NCBI RefSeq assembly: GCF_014805685.1
Contig: NC_060907.1
Coordinates: forward strand, 7,773,992 to 7,837,991
Direction of reading: 5' to 3'
Length of the DNA stretch: 64,000 nt
Source of the DNA: Silurus meridionalis
Taxonomy: Eukaryota; Chordata; Actinopteri; Siluriformes; Siluridae
Below are positions 1-11,204 of the stretch, piece by piece. The notes under the pieces are model-generated. The model did no database searches. It had not been told where the DNA came from and saw only the letters and a program-made list of their open reading frames with translations. The translations under genes and the position numbers were made by a program. The number at the start of each line of letters is the position of its first letter. Within the stretch, counting starts at the first letter, position 1.

Positions 1-1135
1 CAATACACACACTATACGCTATACACACACAATACACACACACTATCGCTATACACACAATACACACACACAATACACACTATATGCTTTACACACACAC
101 ACACACACACACACTATGCACACACTATATGCTATACACACACACACTGTACACACTATACGCTATACACACACACACACACACACAATACACACACTAT
201 ACACACACTATAAACAAACTATACGCTATACAGACATACATACTATAGACTACACACACACTGTAAATATAATACACACTACACACACTGTACACACTAT
301 ACACACAATATACACTTTACACACACACTATCGCACACTATACTCTATACACACACTGTACACACAGATGATACACACTATATGCTATACACACAAACAC
401 ACACACACACACACACAATACACACTATACGCTATACACACACAATACACACACTATACGCTATACACACAATACACACACACAATACACACACTATATG
501 CTTTACACACACACACACACACACACACTATGCACACACTATATGCTATACACACACACACTGTACACACTATACGCTATACACACACACACACACACAC
601 ACAATACACACACTATACACACACTATAAACAAACTATACGCTATACAGACATACATACTATAGACTACACACACTGTAAATATAATACACACTACACAC
701 ACTGTACACACTATACACACAATATACACTTTACACACACACTATACACTATACACACTATAAGCTATACATATAGTATACACACACACATACGCTATAC
801 ACACATAATACACACTTAATGCTATACACACACTATACACTATGCACCCACTGTACACACTATACATACACTGCACACACAATGTAAACACTATACAGTA
901 TACACACATTATATATTGTACTCACACTCTAGACACACTGTACACACCATACACAGTGCATCCACTATACACAATGTACACACACTATTCATACACCGCA
1001 CACACACTGTACACACTATACAGTATACACACAGTATACACTGTACTCACAATTTACACACACTGTACACACTATACACAATGCATCCACTATTTACACT
1101 GTACCCACACACTGTACACACACTATACACACTAT
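1..1135. repeat. CA-rich complex satellite with higher-order duplication
   Basis: Units of the type (CA)n followed by ctatacgctata, ctgtacacacta or aatacacac repeat throughout. The + strand is almost free of G outside tgta, gcta and atgc. A longer order is visible: the block around 116-365 recurs around 530-780, for example atgcacacactatatgc at 116 and 530 and ataaacaaactatacgc near 210 and 626. The shift is about 415 bp, varying by a couple of bases with CA length. The array is cut by the window start, so its true length is unknown. Open frames of up to 182 codons here are a by-product of a stop-poor repeat and should not be read as genes. Confidence 0.95.
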
Positions 1136-1164
1136 AGGTTTATTTCTTTTATTTCAGGTGATGG

Positions 1165-1320
1165 ATCAGTGGTTAAGGTTCTGGGTTACTGATTAGAAGG
1201 TTGGGGGTTCAAGCATCAGTACTGCCAAGCTGCCACTCTTGGGGGCCCTTAAACAAGGCCCTCAATCCTCTGTGCTCCAGGGACACTGAAATATGGACAT
1301 TAATTAAGTAAAGGCAATTT
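1165..1320 (+). mobile_element. tRNA-derived SINE
   Basis: A pol III box A-like part (cagtggttaagg) is followed by a box B-like part (gggggttcaagc). After them comes the body shared by other copies here: ctgccaagctgccactcttggggg, then cccttaaacaaggccctcaatcctctgtg, read as separate parts of one block. The closest partner is at 21630-21790, which has the same order and wording. The element sits directly after the CA satellite. The 3' end is not sharp. Confidence 0.75.
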
Positions 1321-1535
1321 GTTACTGGAGTAGCTTTTTTAATGTATTTGTACTTTTTCAGTATTTCCATTTGAGAAGACTTTTACTTTAACTTTACTAC
1401 ATATTCAAAGTGAAATATCTCAACTACATTTTGCGAAATCAGTTGTATTTATGAGTGGATACAAATAATGGAATTAACACCTGTGGCCTTATTTGTGTGA
1501 TTTTTTTTGTAGTAGGAGGAAAGAAGGTTTTGTGC
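1321..1535. other. Unique AT-rich spacer
   Basis: No repeat, open frame or motif that I recognise lies between the SINE and the Tc1 remnant. Confidence 0.5.
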
Positions 1536-1925
1536 TTATGATAGCTGTAATAGATATCAATTAGTGTTTGACTCAAAGTTGGTGTGTTAAATAGGTAAGC
1601 GTGAGGATTTGAGTTTTGACGAGGGCCAAATTGTGACGTCTAGACGACTGGGTCAGAGCATCTCCAAAACTGCAGCTCATGTGGAATGTTCCTATTCTGC
1701 TGTGGCCAGTATCTATCAAAAGTGGTTCAAAGAAGGAACAGTGGTGAACCGGCGACAGGGTCATGGGTCGAGCCTCATTGATGTACGTGGGGAGCGAAGG
1801 CTGGCCCATATGGTCCGATACAACAGACGATTTACTGTAGCGCAAATTGCTTTTTTGGCAGCAAAAAGGGAACCAACACAATATTAGGCAGGTGGTCATA
1901 AAGTTATGCCTGGTCAGTATATATA
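1536..1925 (+). mobile_element. Internally deleted Tc1-like transposon
   Basis: The stretch holds the start of a Tc1-like transposase gene and then, without the catalytic core, the 3' end of such an element (ggcaggtggtcataaagtta, then tgcctggtcagtatata). Elements of this class are about 1.2-1.6 kb with DD34E transposases, so roughly three quarters of the interior is missing. The left inverted repeat is not clear. This is a non-autonomous derivative. Confidence 0.8.
1591..1887 (+). pseudogene. Tc1-like mini-transposase ORF: DNA-binding part only
   Basis: The frame runs from GKREDLSFDEGQ through ISKTAAHVECSYSAVASIY and WFKEGTVVNRRQGHG to VRGERRLAHMV and VAQIA. It then passes directly into FLAAKREPTQY and a stop. 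The first part is the N-terminal helix-turn-helix (PSQ type) of a Tc1 transposase with the usual linker and the start of the second helix-turn-helix. The last 11 residues resemble the C-terminus of the same family. The deletion between them therefore kept the reading frame. Both catalytic aspartates and the glutamate are absent, so it cannot transpose. By recall of the family, the start codon should lie at 1591, where ATA stands instead of ATG. There is no other in-frame ATG before 1819. It is probably untranslated, but the frame itself is open for about 99 codons. Confidence 0.75.
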
Positions 1926-3168
1926 GGAGTCACATGTCAAAAGTCAGGGGGTCAACTACTAAATTCTGTTTTCTGAACATTACCTATATAGATTTTGTGA
2001 TGTTTTGCTCCTATGTGTCTAGTAGAAAATTAACAAATGACTCTTTGAGACTACTTGTTCTTCTGAGTCACATTAAAGACTCGTTCAAAATGAATTAATG
2101 ACACTCCAGCAACAGGAGGAATTTAGTGTAACCTGTCAACTTTCTGGAAAATTTTCAAGTAGTGTAAGGATGCAAAAGATCTGTGAGAAAACTCTTACAG
2201 AACAATAACCCAATCTCAGGATTGAATCAATAACCCAGGGGCCTCAAAGGAGTCCACACTACCATTTCGTTGACATACAGTATCTGAGCGCAATATATAT
2301 TTTTTCAAGCAGTTTTCTGCAAAACCAAACTTCAGTTAGCAGAAAGTGTCTGTTTTGTCATGAACTCCGTCTTCAAACCTCATGCTGGAACCATAACAGA
2401 TCTTGATAGAGTATATCACACTTGAGTAGATATGAGTGGACTTGTTTTAGCTTCAAGAAATAGCAAAAGTAAGATGAATATCTGCTTTCCCCCTTGTGTA
2501 TTCATTCATGCGGCCGAAGCCCATGCTGTCGTGCAGCTGAAATGATGCGTCTCTGAATAGAAAGCCGGTGCTTGTGCAAGCCTTGCATCCGTAAACAGAG
2601 TCTAGACTGCAGGCAACTTTTTAGACATTTGCTCAAACTAAGTCTGTAACAGAATCCACTTTCAGGGTGGATCATTTACCACAGCGATTCGAGTTACATG
2701 CCAGTCTGGTATAAATTCAGGATATTGCTATTTCCCTGTCCACTTAATTCAGGAGCTTTGTGTTTTCTCACATAAAGATAAGCCTCTTTAAAAAGGCATC
2801 AGGAAAACAGAGAACTCTCTCATTCTCACATTCTCTTGATGCTAACTCACACAGACTGACTGGACCTCCAATTAAAATGGCACACTTTTCACTGTTAAGG
2901 CATGCTTTTCATTTCACCCGGCTACGAAAACACTCAATATTAAAATCCGTTGCCTGGACCGAACCTGAATTGCTAAGCAGGATTTGAGCCAAGCAAGCAG
3001 AGCGCTGAGCCACCAGAGTGAGGAGGAAAAATTAGATTTATCCCGGTGACTTGCACTAAATTTTATTTAACTTCCAGCGAGCTGTAGAGAGTTACATTGA
3101 ACAAAAACATTAGCACCCACTTCAGTTTTTTGGAACTATAAATATAATAAAATGCAGTATCAGACAAA
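1926..3168. other. Unique sequence without recognised feature
   Basis: AT-rich DNA of ordinary complexity. Small open frames at 2760-2987 and elsewhere show no domain. I see no repeat partner for this stretch inside the window. Confidence 0.5.
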
Positions 3169-3170
3169 TA

Positions 3171-4140
3171 CAGTGCATCTGGAAAGTATTCACAGCGCTT
3201 TACTTTTTCCACATTTTGTTATGTTACAGCCTTATTCCAAAATGGGATATTATTCCATAAATATTCCAAAAATTCCAAAAACAGTACCCTTATAATGACA
3301 ATGTAAAAGAAGTGCATTTCAAATCTTTGCAAATTTATTAAAAAAGAAGAAAAAAAAACATGTACATGCTTTGTTATAGCACGTTTGGCACCAATTACAG
3401 CCTCAGGTCTTTTTGAGTTTGATGCTACAAGCTTAGCACCTATTTTTGTGCATTTTCTCCCATTTATCATTGCATAATCTCTCAACCTTCATCGGGTTGG
3501 ATGAGGAACATCAGTGCACAGCCATTTTCAGATCTCTACAGAGATGTTCAATCAGGTTCAAGTCTGGGCTCTGGCTGGGCCACTCAAGAACATTAACAGA
3601 GTCGTCCCCTAGCCTCTCCTTTGTTATCTTGGCCATGTGCTTAAGGTCGTTTCCTGTTGGAAGATAAACCGTTGCCCCAATCTGAGGTCCAGAGTGCTCT
3701 GGAGCAGGTTTTCATCAAGGATGTCTCTGTACACTGCTGCCATGGAAAAAAAATTTCTGCCACCGCCATGCTTTACTGTAGGGATGGTATTGGCCAGGTG
3801 ATGAGCAGTGCCTTGTTTCCTTCAGACATGAGACTTGGCAGTCAGTCTTTTAATCTTTGTTTCTTATGTTCTGAGAGTCCTCTGGGTTTTTGTGGGTTTT
3901 CAAAAGGGGTGGCTCCAGTTTGGCCACTCTACTACACAGGCCTGATTGGTAGAGTGCTGCAGAGATAGTTGTTCTTCAAGGAAGGTTATTCTCTCTCCCC
4001 ACAGATATGCTGGAGCTCTTTCAGAGTGACCATCAGGTCCTTGGTCACCTCCTTGACTAAAACCCTTCTCTCCTTATCGCTCAGTTTGAGTCCTGGTGAG
4101 TCCAAACCTCCATTTACAGATGATGGAGAACACTGTTTGA
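3171..4140 (-). pseudogene. Decayed Tc1-like transposon, minus strand
   Basis: The left end, cagtgcatctggaaagtatt, follows a TA and is the terminal inverted repeat of a common fish Tc1-like family. Reading leftwards on the minus strand, the interior corresponds to the transposase gene. Family-typical blocks remain on the + strand: ttcagatctctacagagatg at 3528, gggctctggctgggccactc at 3565, and the block around 3700 (ggagcaggttttcatcaagg). The frame is broken by many substitutions and gaps, with no long minus-strand frame left. Total length is about 970 bp against a usual 1.5-1.6 kb, and the right end is lost where the next Tc1 element begins. The open frames on the + strand are shadows. Confidence 0.8.
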
Positions 4141-4520
4141 TTATATATATACAGTGAGGAAAATAAGTATTTGAACACCCTGCTACTTTGCAAGTTCTTC
4201 CACTTAGAAATCATGGAGGGGTCTGAAATTGTCATCGTAGGTGCATGTCCACTGTGAGAGACATAATCTAAAAAAAAAAAAATCCAGAAATCACAATATA
4301 TGATTTTTAAACTATTTATTTGTATGATACAGCTGAAAATAAGTATTTGAACACCTGTCTATCAGCTAGAATTCTGACACTCAAAGACCTGTTAGTCTGC
4401 CTTTAAAATGTCCACCTCCACTCCATTTATTATCCTAAATTAGATGCACCTGTTTGAGGTCGTTAGCTGCATAAAGACACCTGTCCACCCCATACAATCA
4501 GTAAGAGTACAACTACTAAC

Positions 4521-5548
4521 ATGGCCAAGACCAAAGAGCTGTCCAAAGACACTAGAGACAAAATTGTACACCTCCACAAGGCTGGAAAGGGCTACGGGGA
4601 AATTGCCAAGCAGCTTGGTGAAAAAAGGTCCACTGTTGGAGCAATCATTAGAAAATGGAAGAAGCTAAACATGACTGTCAATCTCCCTCGGCCTGGGGCT
4701 CCATGCAAGATCTCACCTCGTGGGGTCTCAATGATCCTAAGGAAGGTGAGAAATCAGCCCAGAACTACACGGGAGGAGCTGGTCAATGACCTGAAAAGAG
4801 CTGGGACCACCGTTTCCAAGGTTACTGTTGGTAATACACTAAGACGTCATGGTTTGAAATCATGCATGGCACGGAAGGTTCCCCTGCTTAAACCAGCACA
4901 TGTCCAAGCACGTCTTAAGTTTGCCAATGACCATTTGGATAATCCAGAGGAGTCATGGGAGAAAGTCATGTGGTCAGATGAGACCAAAATAGAACTTTTG
5001 GGTCATAATTCCACTAAACGTGTTTGGAGGAAGAAGAATAATGAGTACCATCCCAAGAACACCATCCCTACTGTGAAGCATGGGGGTGGTAGCATCATGC
5101 TTTGGGTTTTTTTTCTGCACATGGGACAGGGCGACTGCACTGTATTAAGGAGAGGATGACCGGGGCCATGTATTGCGAGATTTTGGGGAACAACCTCCTT
5201 CCCTCAGTTAGAGCATTGAAAATGGGTCGAGGCTGGGTCTTCCAACATGACAATGACCCGAAGCACACAGCCAGGATAACCAAGGAGTGGCTCTGTAAGA
5301 AGCATATCAAGGTTCTGGTGTGGCCTAGCCAGTCTCCAGACCTAAACCCCATAGAGAATCTTTGGAGGGAACTCAAACTCCATGTTTCTCAGCAACAGGC
5401 CAGAAACCTGACTGATCTAGAGAAGATCTGTGCGGAGGAGTGGGCCAAAATCCCTCCTGCAGTGTGTGCAAACCTGGTGAAAAACTACAGGAAACGTTTG
5501 ACCTCTGTAATTGCAAACAAAGGCTACTGTACCAAATATTTACATTGA
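4521..5548 (+). pseudogene. Tc1-like transposase, one frameshift
   Basis: A DD34E transposase of about 341 codons, the usual family length, that would cut and paste the surrounding element by binding its inverted repeats. The first frame, from ATG 4521, carries a PSQ helix-turn-helix (residues about 10-48, [20 protein letters not shown]), a degenerate linker (LPRPGAPCK), a second helix-turn-helix (about 70-112) and the first catalytic aspartate in MWSDET (residue 153). Around the T8 run at 5107-5114 the frame shifts. The rest continues in another frame to 5548 with the second aspartate in FQHDNDPKH (codon near 5249) and the glutamate in LNPIENLW (near 5354), 34 residues apart. GGGSIMLW lies just before the shift. 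Apart from the shift the protein looks well preserved, so the loss of function is fairly young. As it stands it is not active. Confidence 0.93.
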
Positions 5549-5800
5549 CTTTCTCAGGTGTTCAAATACTTATTTGCAGCTGTATCATACCAGAGGTGGC
5601 AAAAGTACACACATCCATTACTTAAGTAGAAGTACAGATACTCATGTTTTAAATTACTCGGGTAAAAGTTGAAGTACTGATTATACCTTTTTACTTAAGT
5701 GAAAGTAAAGAAGTCTTGGCTCGGACATGTACTTAAGTAGAAAGTAGTTATTACTTCTACCTGTTTTAGCTGTTAACTGGACCTCACATTATATTAATAT

Positions 5801-5875
<75 letters not shown>

Positions 5876-6065
5876 CTCGATCGATCGATCTTTATTGTCA
5901 TTGCATAGTACAGGTACACAGCAACGAAATGCAGTTTGGCATCTACCAGAAGTGCAAAAAGTAGCAATCATGCAAATAGTGCAGATAAATATGTATCATA
6001 TGTACAGCATGTGATATATATGTAAGCATATGTACAGTGATTAAATATAAAGGCTATATCAGTGC
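5801..6065 (-). mobile_element. GATA-tailed retroposon-like insert inside the hAT
   Basis: A (GATA)n run at 5801-5875 is followed by gatcgatctttattgtcatt and a block with gtacacagcaacgaaatgc. On the minus strand this is a body ending in aatgacaataaag and an ATCT-repeat tail, as expected for a retroposon 3' end. The other copy of the host hAT (49380-50382) has unrelated sequence here, which supports an insertion or replacement. Exact borders and family are uncertain. Confidence 0.55.
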
Positions 6066-6167
6066 AGAGATGTGTGGACATCATTAAGAGCTTTTGCTAT
6101 GTTTCCACACGGACAGTTAATGAGGTGATACCGGAGAAACTGCACCTCTTCAAGTCAAATAAAGAAG

Positions 6168-6170
<3 letters not shown>

Positions 6171-6247
<77 letters not shown>
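6171..6247. repeat. (TA)n microsatellite
   Basis: Uninterrupted TA dinucleotides of about 77 bp within the hAT element. Confidence 0.97.
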
Positions 6248-6249
<2 letters not shown>

Positions 6250-7358
6250 CATAGACATTTTACAGATTTGAATGATGTATTGTTTTTATCTATACGATCA
6301 ATAAAGACAGTAATTTATGTTCGTGTCGCCATTATGAGGGAAAAACCCACAAAACGCCACCCAGAGGGTAAATTGTGTAAAACATGGCGGATTTGGTGTT
6401 TGATTTGAGACTTGGCGCAAAAATAAAACAAAAGTTTACTGATTAAAAATATATTTCCGTGGAGTTTATTTATTTATTGTATATCTAAGTAAAGAAGAGA
6501 TGTCGTGAATAAGTGTATGTTTTGCTGGAGGTTTTAATTTCGCCTCTTTTATATTTAGTTATTTATTTATGTATTTACATTTATTTTTTATAAAAATGGT
6601 AAAAACAGAAATGCGCGCTGAATTAATAGCGTGTTAATAACATGTAGTGCAGTTTAAAATAATTCGAATTTTGACAGCCAAATATATATATATATATTAA
6701 TGAATGTATCCAGGCTAAAGATCCAAATATAGAACACAAGCAGAGAAAAGATGATGATGATCATGAATGTGTCTGATCTCAGTCATGTTCTCATCACTGA
6801 CTCCCTCTGTCTCATCCACATTAACCCCAAACTTCTTACTGCCTTCTGCCCTGCTGATTCTTATCTTCGTAAAGAGTGAGAGACAGGACTTTATACACCA
6901 GCGGATTAAAAAAGACGCGCAGTAACAGGAAATTGGTTGTTCGGCTGAAATCGGCATGCAGTAAAAAGAAAATATATATTTCACCACATCAATGGATTAA
7001 AAGTAAAGTAACGATCCGGTTTTAAAAATGTAAGAAGTAGAAAGTACAGATATTTGTGTAAAAATTTAATGAGTAAAAGTAAAAAGTTGTCTGAAAAATA
7101 AATAGTGGAGTAAAGTACTGATACCAGAAAAATCTACTTAAGTACAGTATCGAAGTATTTGTACTCCGTTACTTCCCACCTCTGGATCATACAAATAAAT
7201 AGTTAAAAAAATCATACATTGTGATTTCTGGATGTTTTTTTTTAGATTATGTCTCTCACAGTGGACATGCACCTACGATGACAATTTCAGACCCCTCAAT
7301 GATTTCTAAGTGGGAGAACTTGCAAAATAGCAGGGTGTTAAAATACGTATTTTCCTCA

Positions 7359-7361
<3 letters not shown>

Positions 7362-7427
<66 letters not shown>
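7362..7427. repeat. (TA)n microsatellite at Tc1 right flank
   Basis: Directly abuts the right end of the Tc1 element. Tc1 elements insert at TA, so the tract may be an old target or may have expanded from the duplicated TA. Confidence 0.95.
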
Positions 7428-7431
<4 letters not shown>

Positions 7432-7739
7432 TAATGATGTAATGATGTAGAAATGATGTAGAAAAAGATTGTGGTAGTGCTCACACTCTTCAGCCGTCTG
7501 GCCAGATTTCAACATTCAAACCATGATCTATTAGTTCATCTCGCTCTTGACATTCATATCAAGGCTGCAGGAAATCAATTGCAATCTAAACGGACTCGGG
7601 GAAAAAAAAGGAAACGATAACGTTTGACTCGATATCTCCCGTTAGCAGAAGTCATGCGGAAATGAAGCTATAGAACCGCCTTCGAATTTCTCTGAAGAAC
7701 AAGGTGAGCCACTGTGATAAAGAACTTAAACACAAGGAA

Positions 7740-7747
7740 TGTGTGTG

Positions 7748-7778
<31 letters not shown>

Positions 7779-7779
7779 T
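7740..7779. repeat. (GT)n microsatellite
   Basis: GT run with one gtttgt interruption. The surrounding 7428-8031 is otherwise unique DNA with nothing recognised. Confidence 0.95.
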
Positions 7780-8028
7780 GGGGTGGAACACAGATGTACG
7801 TGGGGGAAATAACAGGCGTGCCGGAACGTGGGCCGCACGGCTTCACGAAAAGGCAGAAGTCATAAAGAAATCATAAAGAAATCATGAGGATGTGTGATGG
7901 GAGGCTTTCTTATAGTATTTGAGGTCGATGACAGGAGGAATCGACATGTGACCAGCAGCGCATATTAAAAGCTGGTAGAGCATACGATGGCCATCTTTCA
8001 GCCAGATGACAGACATTGAAGAGTTGGG

Positions 8029-8031
<3 letters not shown>

Positions 8032-8084
<53 letters not shown>

Positions 8085-8103
8085 ATGTGTGTGCACGTGT
8101 GTG
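8032..8103. repeat. (GT)n microsatellite
   Basis: GT run of about 55 bp followed by gtgcatgtgtgtgcacgtgt. The open frames on both strands here are products of the dinucleotide repeat. Confidence 0.95.
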
Positions 8104-8535
8104 TTGGGGCGGTTGGAGTAAGAAAGCACAAGCATTCGAAGCTTTGACACAAGTGCGTGCACACATGCACCCATACAATCCTTCAGACTAATTAAACAGA
8201 TGGAGGTCTGCGTGCTTCAAATGTAAAAGCGCCCTCCTATCTACTCTAATGATAATAATTGTGATTACGGCACTCATCACTGTAGCTTCTCCTGATTTTT
8301 AATTACAGCCTGAGCTTCCTGTTAAATGGAAAGGAAAGAAAACTGAGAACTACATGTTTGCACTGAGAAATCAAAGAGGAATATGTGGAGTATGGAATTA
8401 GCTAATATACATTAATTGCTGCTAGATTTTCACAATATCGAGTTATTGCTCATTTTATCTAACTGATATATCCCTAAATAGCTTTACATACTATGTTGGT
8501 TTTTGTGAATCTAAAACGCACCAAGGTGTTTTGAA

Positions 8536-9272
8536 CAGCGGTGTAAATTATTTGAGTAAATGTACTTTGTTACTCTACTTAAGTCATTTTTTGGCTACTT
8601 TCTAGTTTTACTGAGTATCAAAGATATACAGACTACATTTATGATTTAATATATGTACTTATCATTCCACTATATTTTAATTGCCAACCGATTTTACATC
8701 TCTGTTAAAGAAGTCATTAAGACTCAACACTTCCCTACACACATCTTCTGCCTGTGAGTGAATAAAAATATTGACCCTTTCTGAGACTAAGAGATGCATC
8801 AAATCAGTCAGCTCTGAATGTTTGGTTTTACTTTATCTAAAATGATTTGCGTTCATTTGAGTTGCCCATTGAATACTAATAGTTCTTCTACTTTGTACAG
8901 ACAACCACACTGTAATTCTTTTGTGTTTGTCTTTATTTGACCGACTTATTTGAATTTTGTTTCATTCTGGCATGATGAAGAAGCTGTTGTGTGATTAATG
9001 CAGTGTTGAGGTGAACAATTTGATTTGTATTTTAGGAAATAAAACCTTAAAAATCAACTGTTTTTGGCTTTTTACTAACATGTGTCTTGGTGTTGAGGAC
9101 TAGTGCATCTTTTAGTCTAGTCTTCAATATGAGTCGATTACTCAAGTACTGTTCAAATCAGATACTCAAATCATATTGGGATGGATGACTTTTAACTTGT
9201 AATGTAAAGTTTTGCAGTATGGTATCAATACTTTTAACCAAGCATGATTTTTAGGTACTCTTTACACTTCTG
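8536..9272 (+). mobile_element. Tol2-like non-autonomous hAT (737 bp)
   Basis: The left end is cagcggtgtaaattatttg. The right end complement is cagaagtgtaaagagtacc, very close to the Tol2 terminal repeat. The 8-bp duplications are gttttgaa (8528-8535) and gttttaaa (9273-9280), one base different. There is no transposase frame. The same family recurs at 26876-27845, sharing blocks such as gcatcaaatcagtcagctctgaatg, tgttgaggtgaacaatttg and ggtgttgaggactagtgc. Confidence 0.88.
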
Positions 9273-9280
9273 GTTTTAAA

Positions 9281-10774
9281 TGGCTACATAATCCAGTTAA
9301 CTAGCAACTAATGCTAGCATGGAAGTTACATGAGCTCAGAGCGTAACCCCTGCGAGTTCTGGTTGACCACTGTAGCTGAAATCATGAGTTGTAAGCTATC
9401 TTGCATGAATGCTTCTAAGTGACTTGAATGGCAAGCTACTATTTTATTTATAGTATTTTTTTGCTAGCTAGTAAGATGGATTCCAGCTAACAGGGAAAGC
9501 TGCTATTAAAAAGTCATCAATTATAATCAATTAAAATGTTCCTGCTTAGTCATTTTTAAACCTTTTGTACCACAGGCATTTGCCAGCATTATTAATTTTT
9601 TTTAATTAAAGAACATGTCTTTATTTTAATCTTTTTCTAGTTACATTTAATGGTATTGGGTGTTAGCAAAACAAATGACTTGCATTATAGCAGCTGTAAA
9701 CAGTCATTTCATTTCTAACGTCTCTATTTTCCTTTCAAGATAAGGTGAAACCCCTCAGCCTATAATGTTATAAAGAAACCTATAATTGCTAAATCCTATC
9801 TAGAAAAAAATGTCGATTAAACGTCTCCTCACAAAAAACCTCATCATATCAAGAATGATACTGTTTCCTTTGTTAAACAACAACACGTTTTTAATCTGTT
9901 ATCAGTCTTAGAATACATGGAGCATTAATACGAGTGTATTTATTGTGAAAAAAATCCATTCTCACGTATCCCAACTCCCTCAAGTGTATAAAACTCCTCA
10001 GATTGCATTTCAGATCCAGTCTGTGCTTAGACTGGTAATTAAAGGAAGAAGTGGACTCTATATGAAATATGGAATGTCTAACATACATGGCCATGAATAC
10101 AAATTCACAACTATTAAGCCAGATCCTTCCATTTCTCTTTATGATCCATCTTACACACTCTCAGTCACACACAACTATGCGCAACCCAAGAATTGCATTT
10201 CAGATTGCTTTTCTATAAAAGCAGTGCCACTTAGGGACACGGTGTCTGAGATAGTAGGCACACCGACAATTAGGGTATTCGATTTTCACCGACTAGTAAA
10301 GCAAATGTGGACTCTGACATCGTTGAACGATTCCAAAGTCATGACAGTATGTGACAGGATCTAACACCTAGTCACTCTAAGTCGTGACTGTGTGCGTCCC
10401 CTGCTATGTGATTTATAAACACATTTCTTTTCCATGTGAAAACATTACATCAAAAAGAATCTATTTATAAAGCATAAATCACAAATCTTTAGTAAAATTG
10501 TTAATGCGGATCAAATGTATGTCAGTGACGATCTTGTAATACGGCACATACTCATGATAACGGACGCATGATTACGCCAGACAAACACTTCGCCCATTGC
10601 TTTTCCTATAGATAAGAAAAAGACTTGAAATCTGCACATATTTAAAAGTATAATTAAAGCTGCATTCAATTAATACACATTTGATACACATGACCAGAAT
10701 ATTTAAGATCTAGAAACTACATTGTTCTGCACTAAATCATAAATATAAAAGAAAATATATGCACATATATTACA

Positions 10775-10775
<1 letters not shown>
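9281..10775. other. Unique sequence; one 139-codon open frame, unlikely a gene
   Basis: The frame at 9945-10364 (+) has no domain, no repeat partner and ordinary AT-rich composition. The tract 10130-10600 is of higher complexity and may be conserved non-coding DNA, but that needs alignment. Confidence 0.35.

Positions 10776-10864
<89 letters not shown>
10776..10864. repeat. (CA)n-(TA)n compound microsatellite
   Basis: About 50 bp of CA passes directly into about 38 bp of TA. Confidence 0.97.
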
Positions 10865-10868
<4 letters not shown>

Positions 10869-11204
10869 CATGACCAGAATAAACAATATCCAAAACTGAA
10901 AGCAAAGTTGGGTTTAAAAAAAAGCAGAGCTCAGGAAATCAGCAAACAGTTTAACTAGAGCAGGCAAAGGTTATAAAAACTAGAATAGAAGGCAACACAA
11001 CAAAAGGCTTGATGTGGACAGAGTCCTTTTGAACTGTCATTTAGATTTTTCTAATCAAAACCAGCTGTGTTAAATCAGTAAACTGGTGAATAACACCTTG
11101 TACAGTGCTGGATATGGAGTTCAAGGTGGTCATGTTAGGAGGCTTCAGTGGCTGCTGGGAAACAGAGTTAGAATGGTTATGTAACATAAAGGTAAAAGGT
11201 TAAA

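Larger units (their letters stand above)
5591..7184 (+). mobile_element. Non-autonomous Tol2-like hAT element nested in Tc1
   Basis: The ends are cagaggtggcaaaagtac and (right, complemented) cagaggtgggaagtaac, in the style of Tol2 termini. It is flanked by 8-bp duplications, tatcatac at 5583-5590 and gatcatac at 7185-7192, one base apart. The undisturbed site can be read from the left inverted repeat of the host Tc1, whose complement reads tatcatacaaat. Subterminal sequence is rich in aagtac/gtactt motifs, typical of hAT ends. No hAT transposase domain is visible; a 90-codon minus-strand frame at 6715-6987 shows no known domain. A second copy lies at 49380-50382. Confidence 0.9.
4152..7361 (+). 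mobile_element. Tc1-like transposon split by an hAT insertion
   Basis: The left end is cagtgaggaaaataagtatt after a TA at 4150-4151. The right end is cgtattttcctcactg before a TA at 7362. The long inverted repeats have inner and outer direct repeats: aaataagtatttgaacac occurs near 4161 and again near 4338, and its complement near 5565. This is the IR/DR layout known from fish Tc1 elements. Removing the inserted 5591-7184 leaves about 1.6 kb, the usual size. The right inverted repeat resumes at 7185 after the insertion. The element landed beside the older Tc1 remnant ending at 4140, and both flanks are TA-rich. Confidence 0.92.

Noticed and set aside
116..1192. Open frames of 73-182 codons rich in His, Thr and Tyr
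   Set aside because: They are translations of the CA-rich satellite. Stops are rare by composition, and there is no domain or splice context.
3446..3968. Forward-strand open frames of 73 and 103 codons
   Set aside because: Shadows of a minus-strand Tc1 transposase remnant.
5102..5548. A separate 148-codon gene
   Set aside because: It is the second half of the frameshifted Tc1 transposase beginning at 4521.
7882..8191. Overlapping frames on both strands over the GT repeat
   Set aside because: Cys-Val or Thr-His translations of a dinucleotide repeat.
9945..10364. 139-codon open frame as a host gene
   Set aside because: No recognisable domain and no supporting context. Kept only as possibly conserved non-coding DNA.
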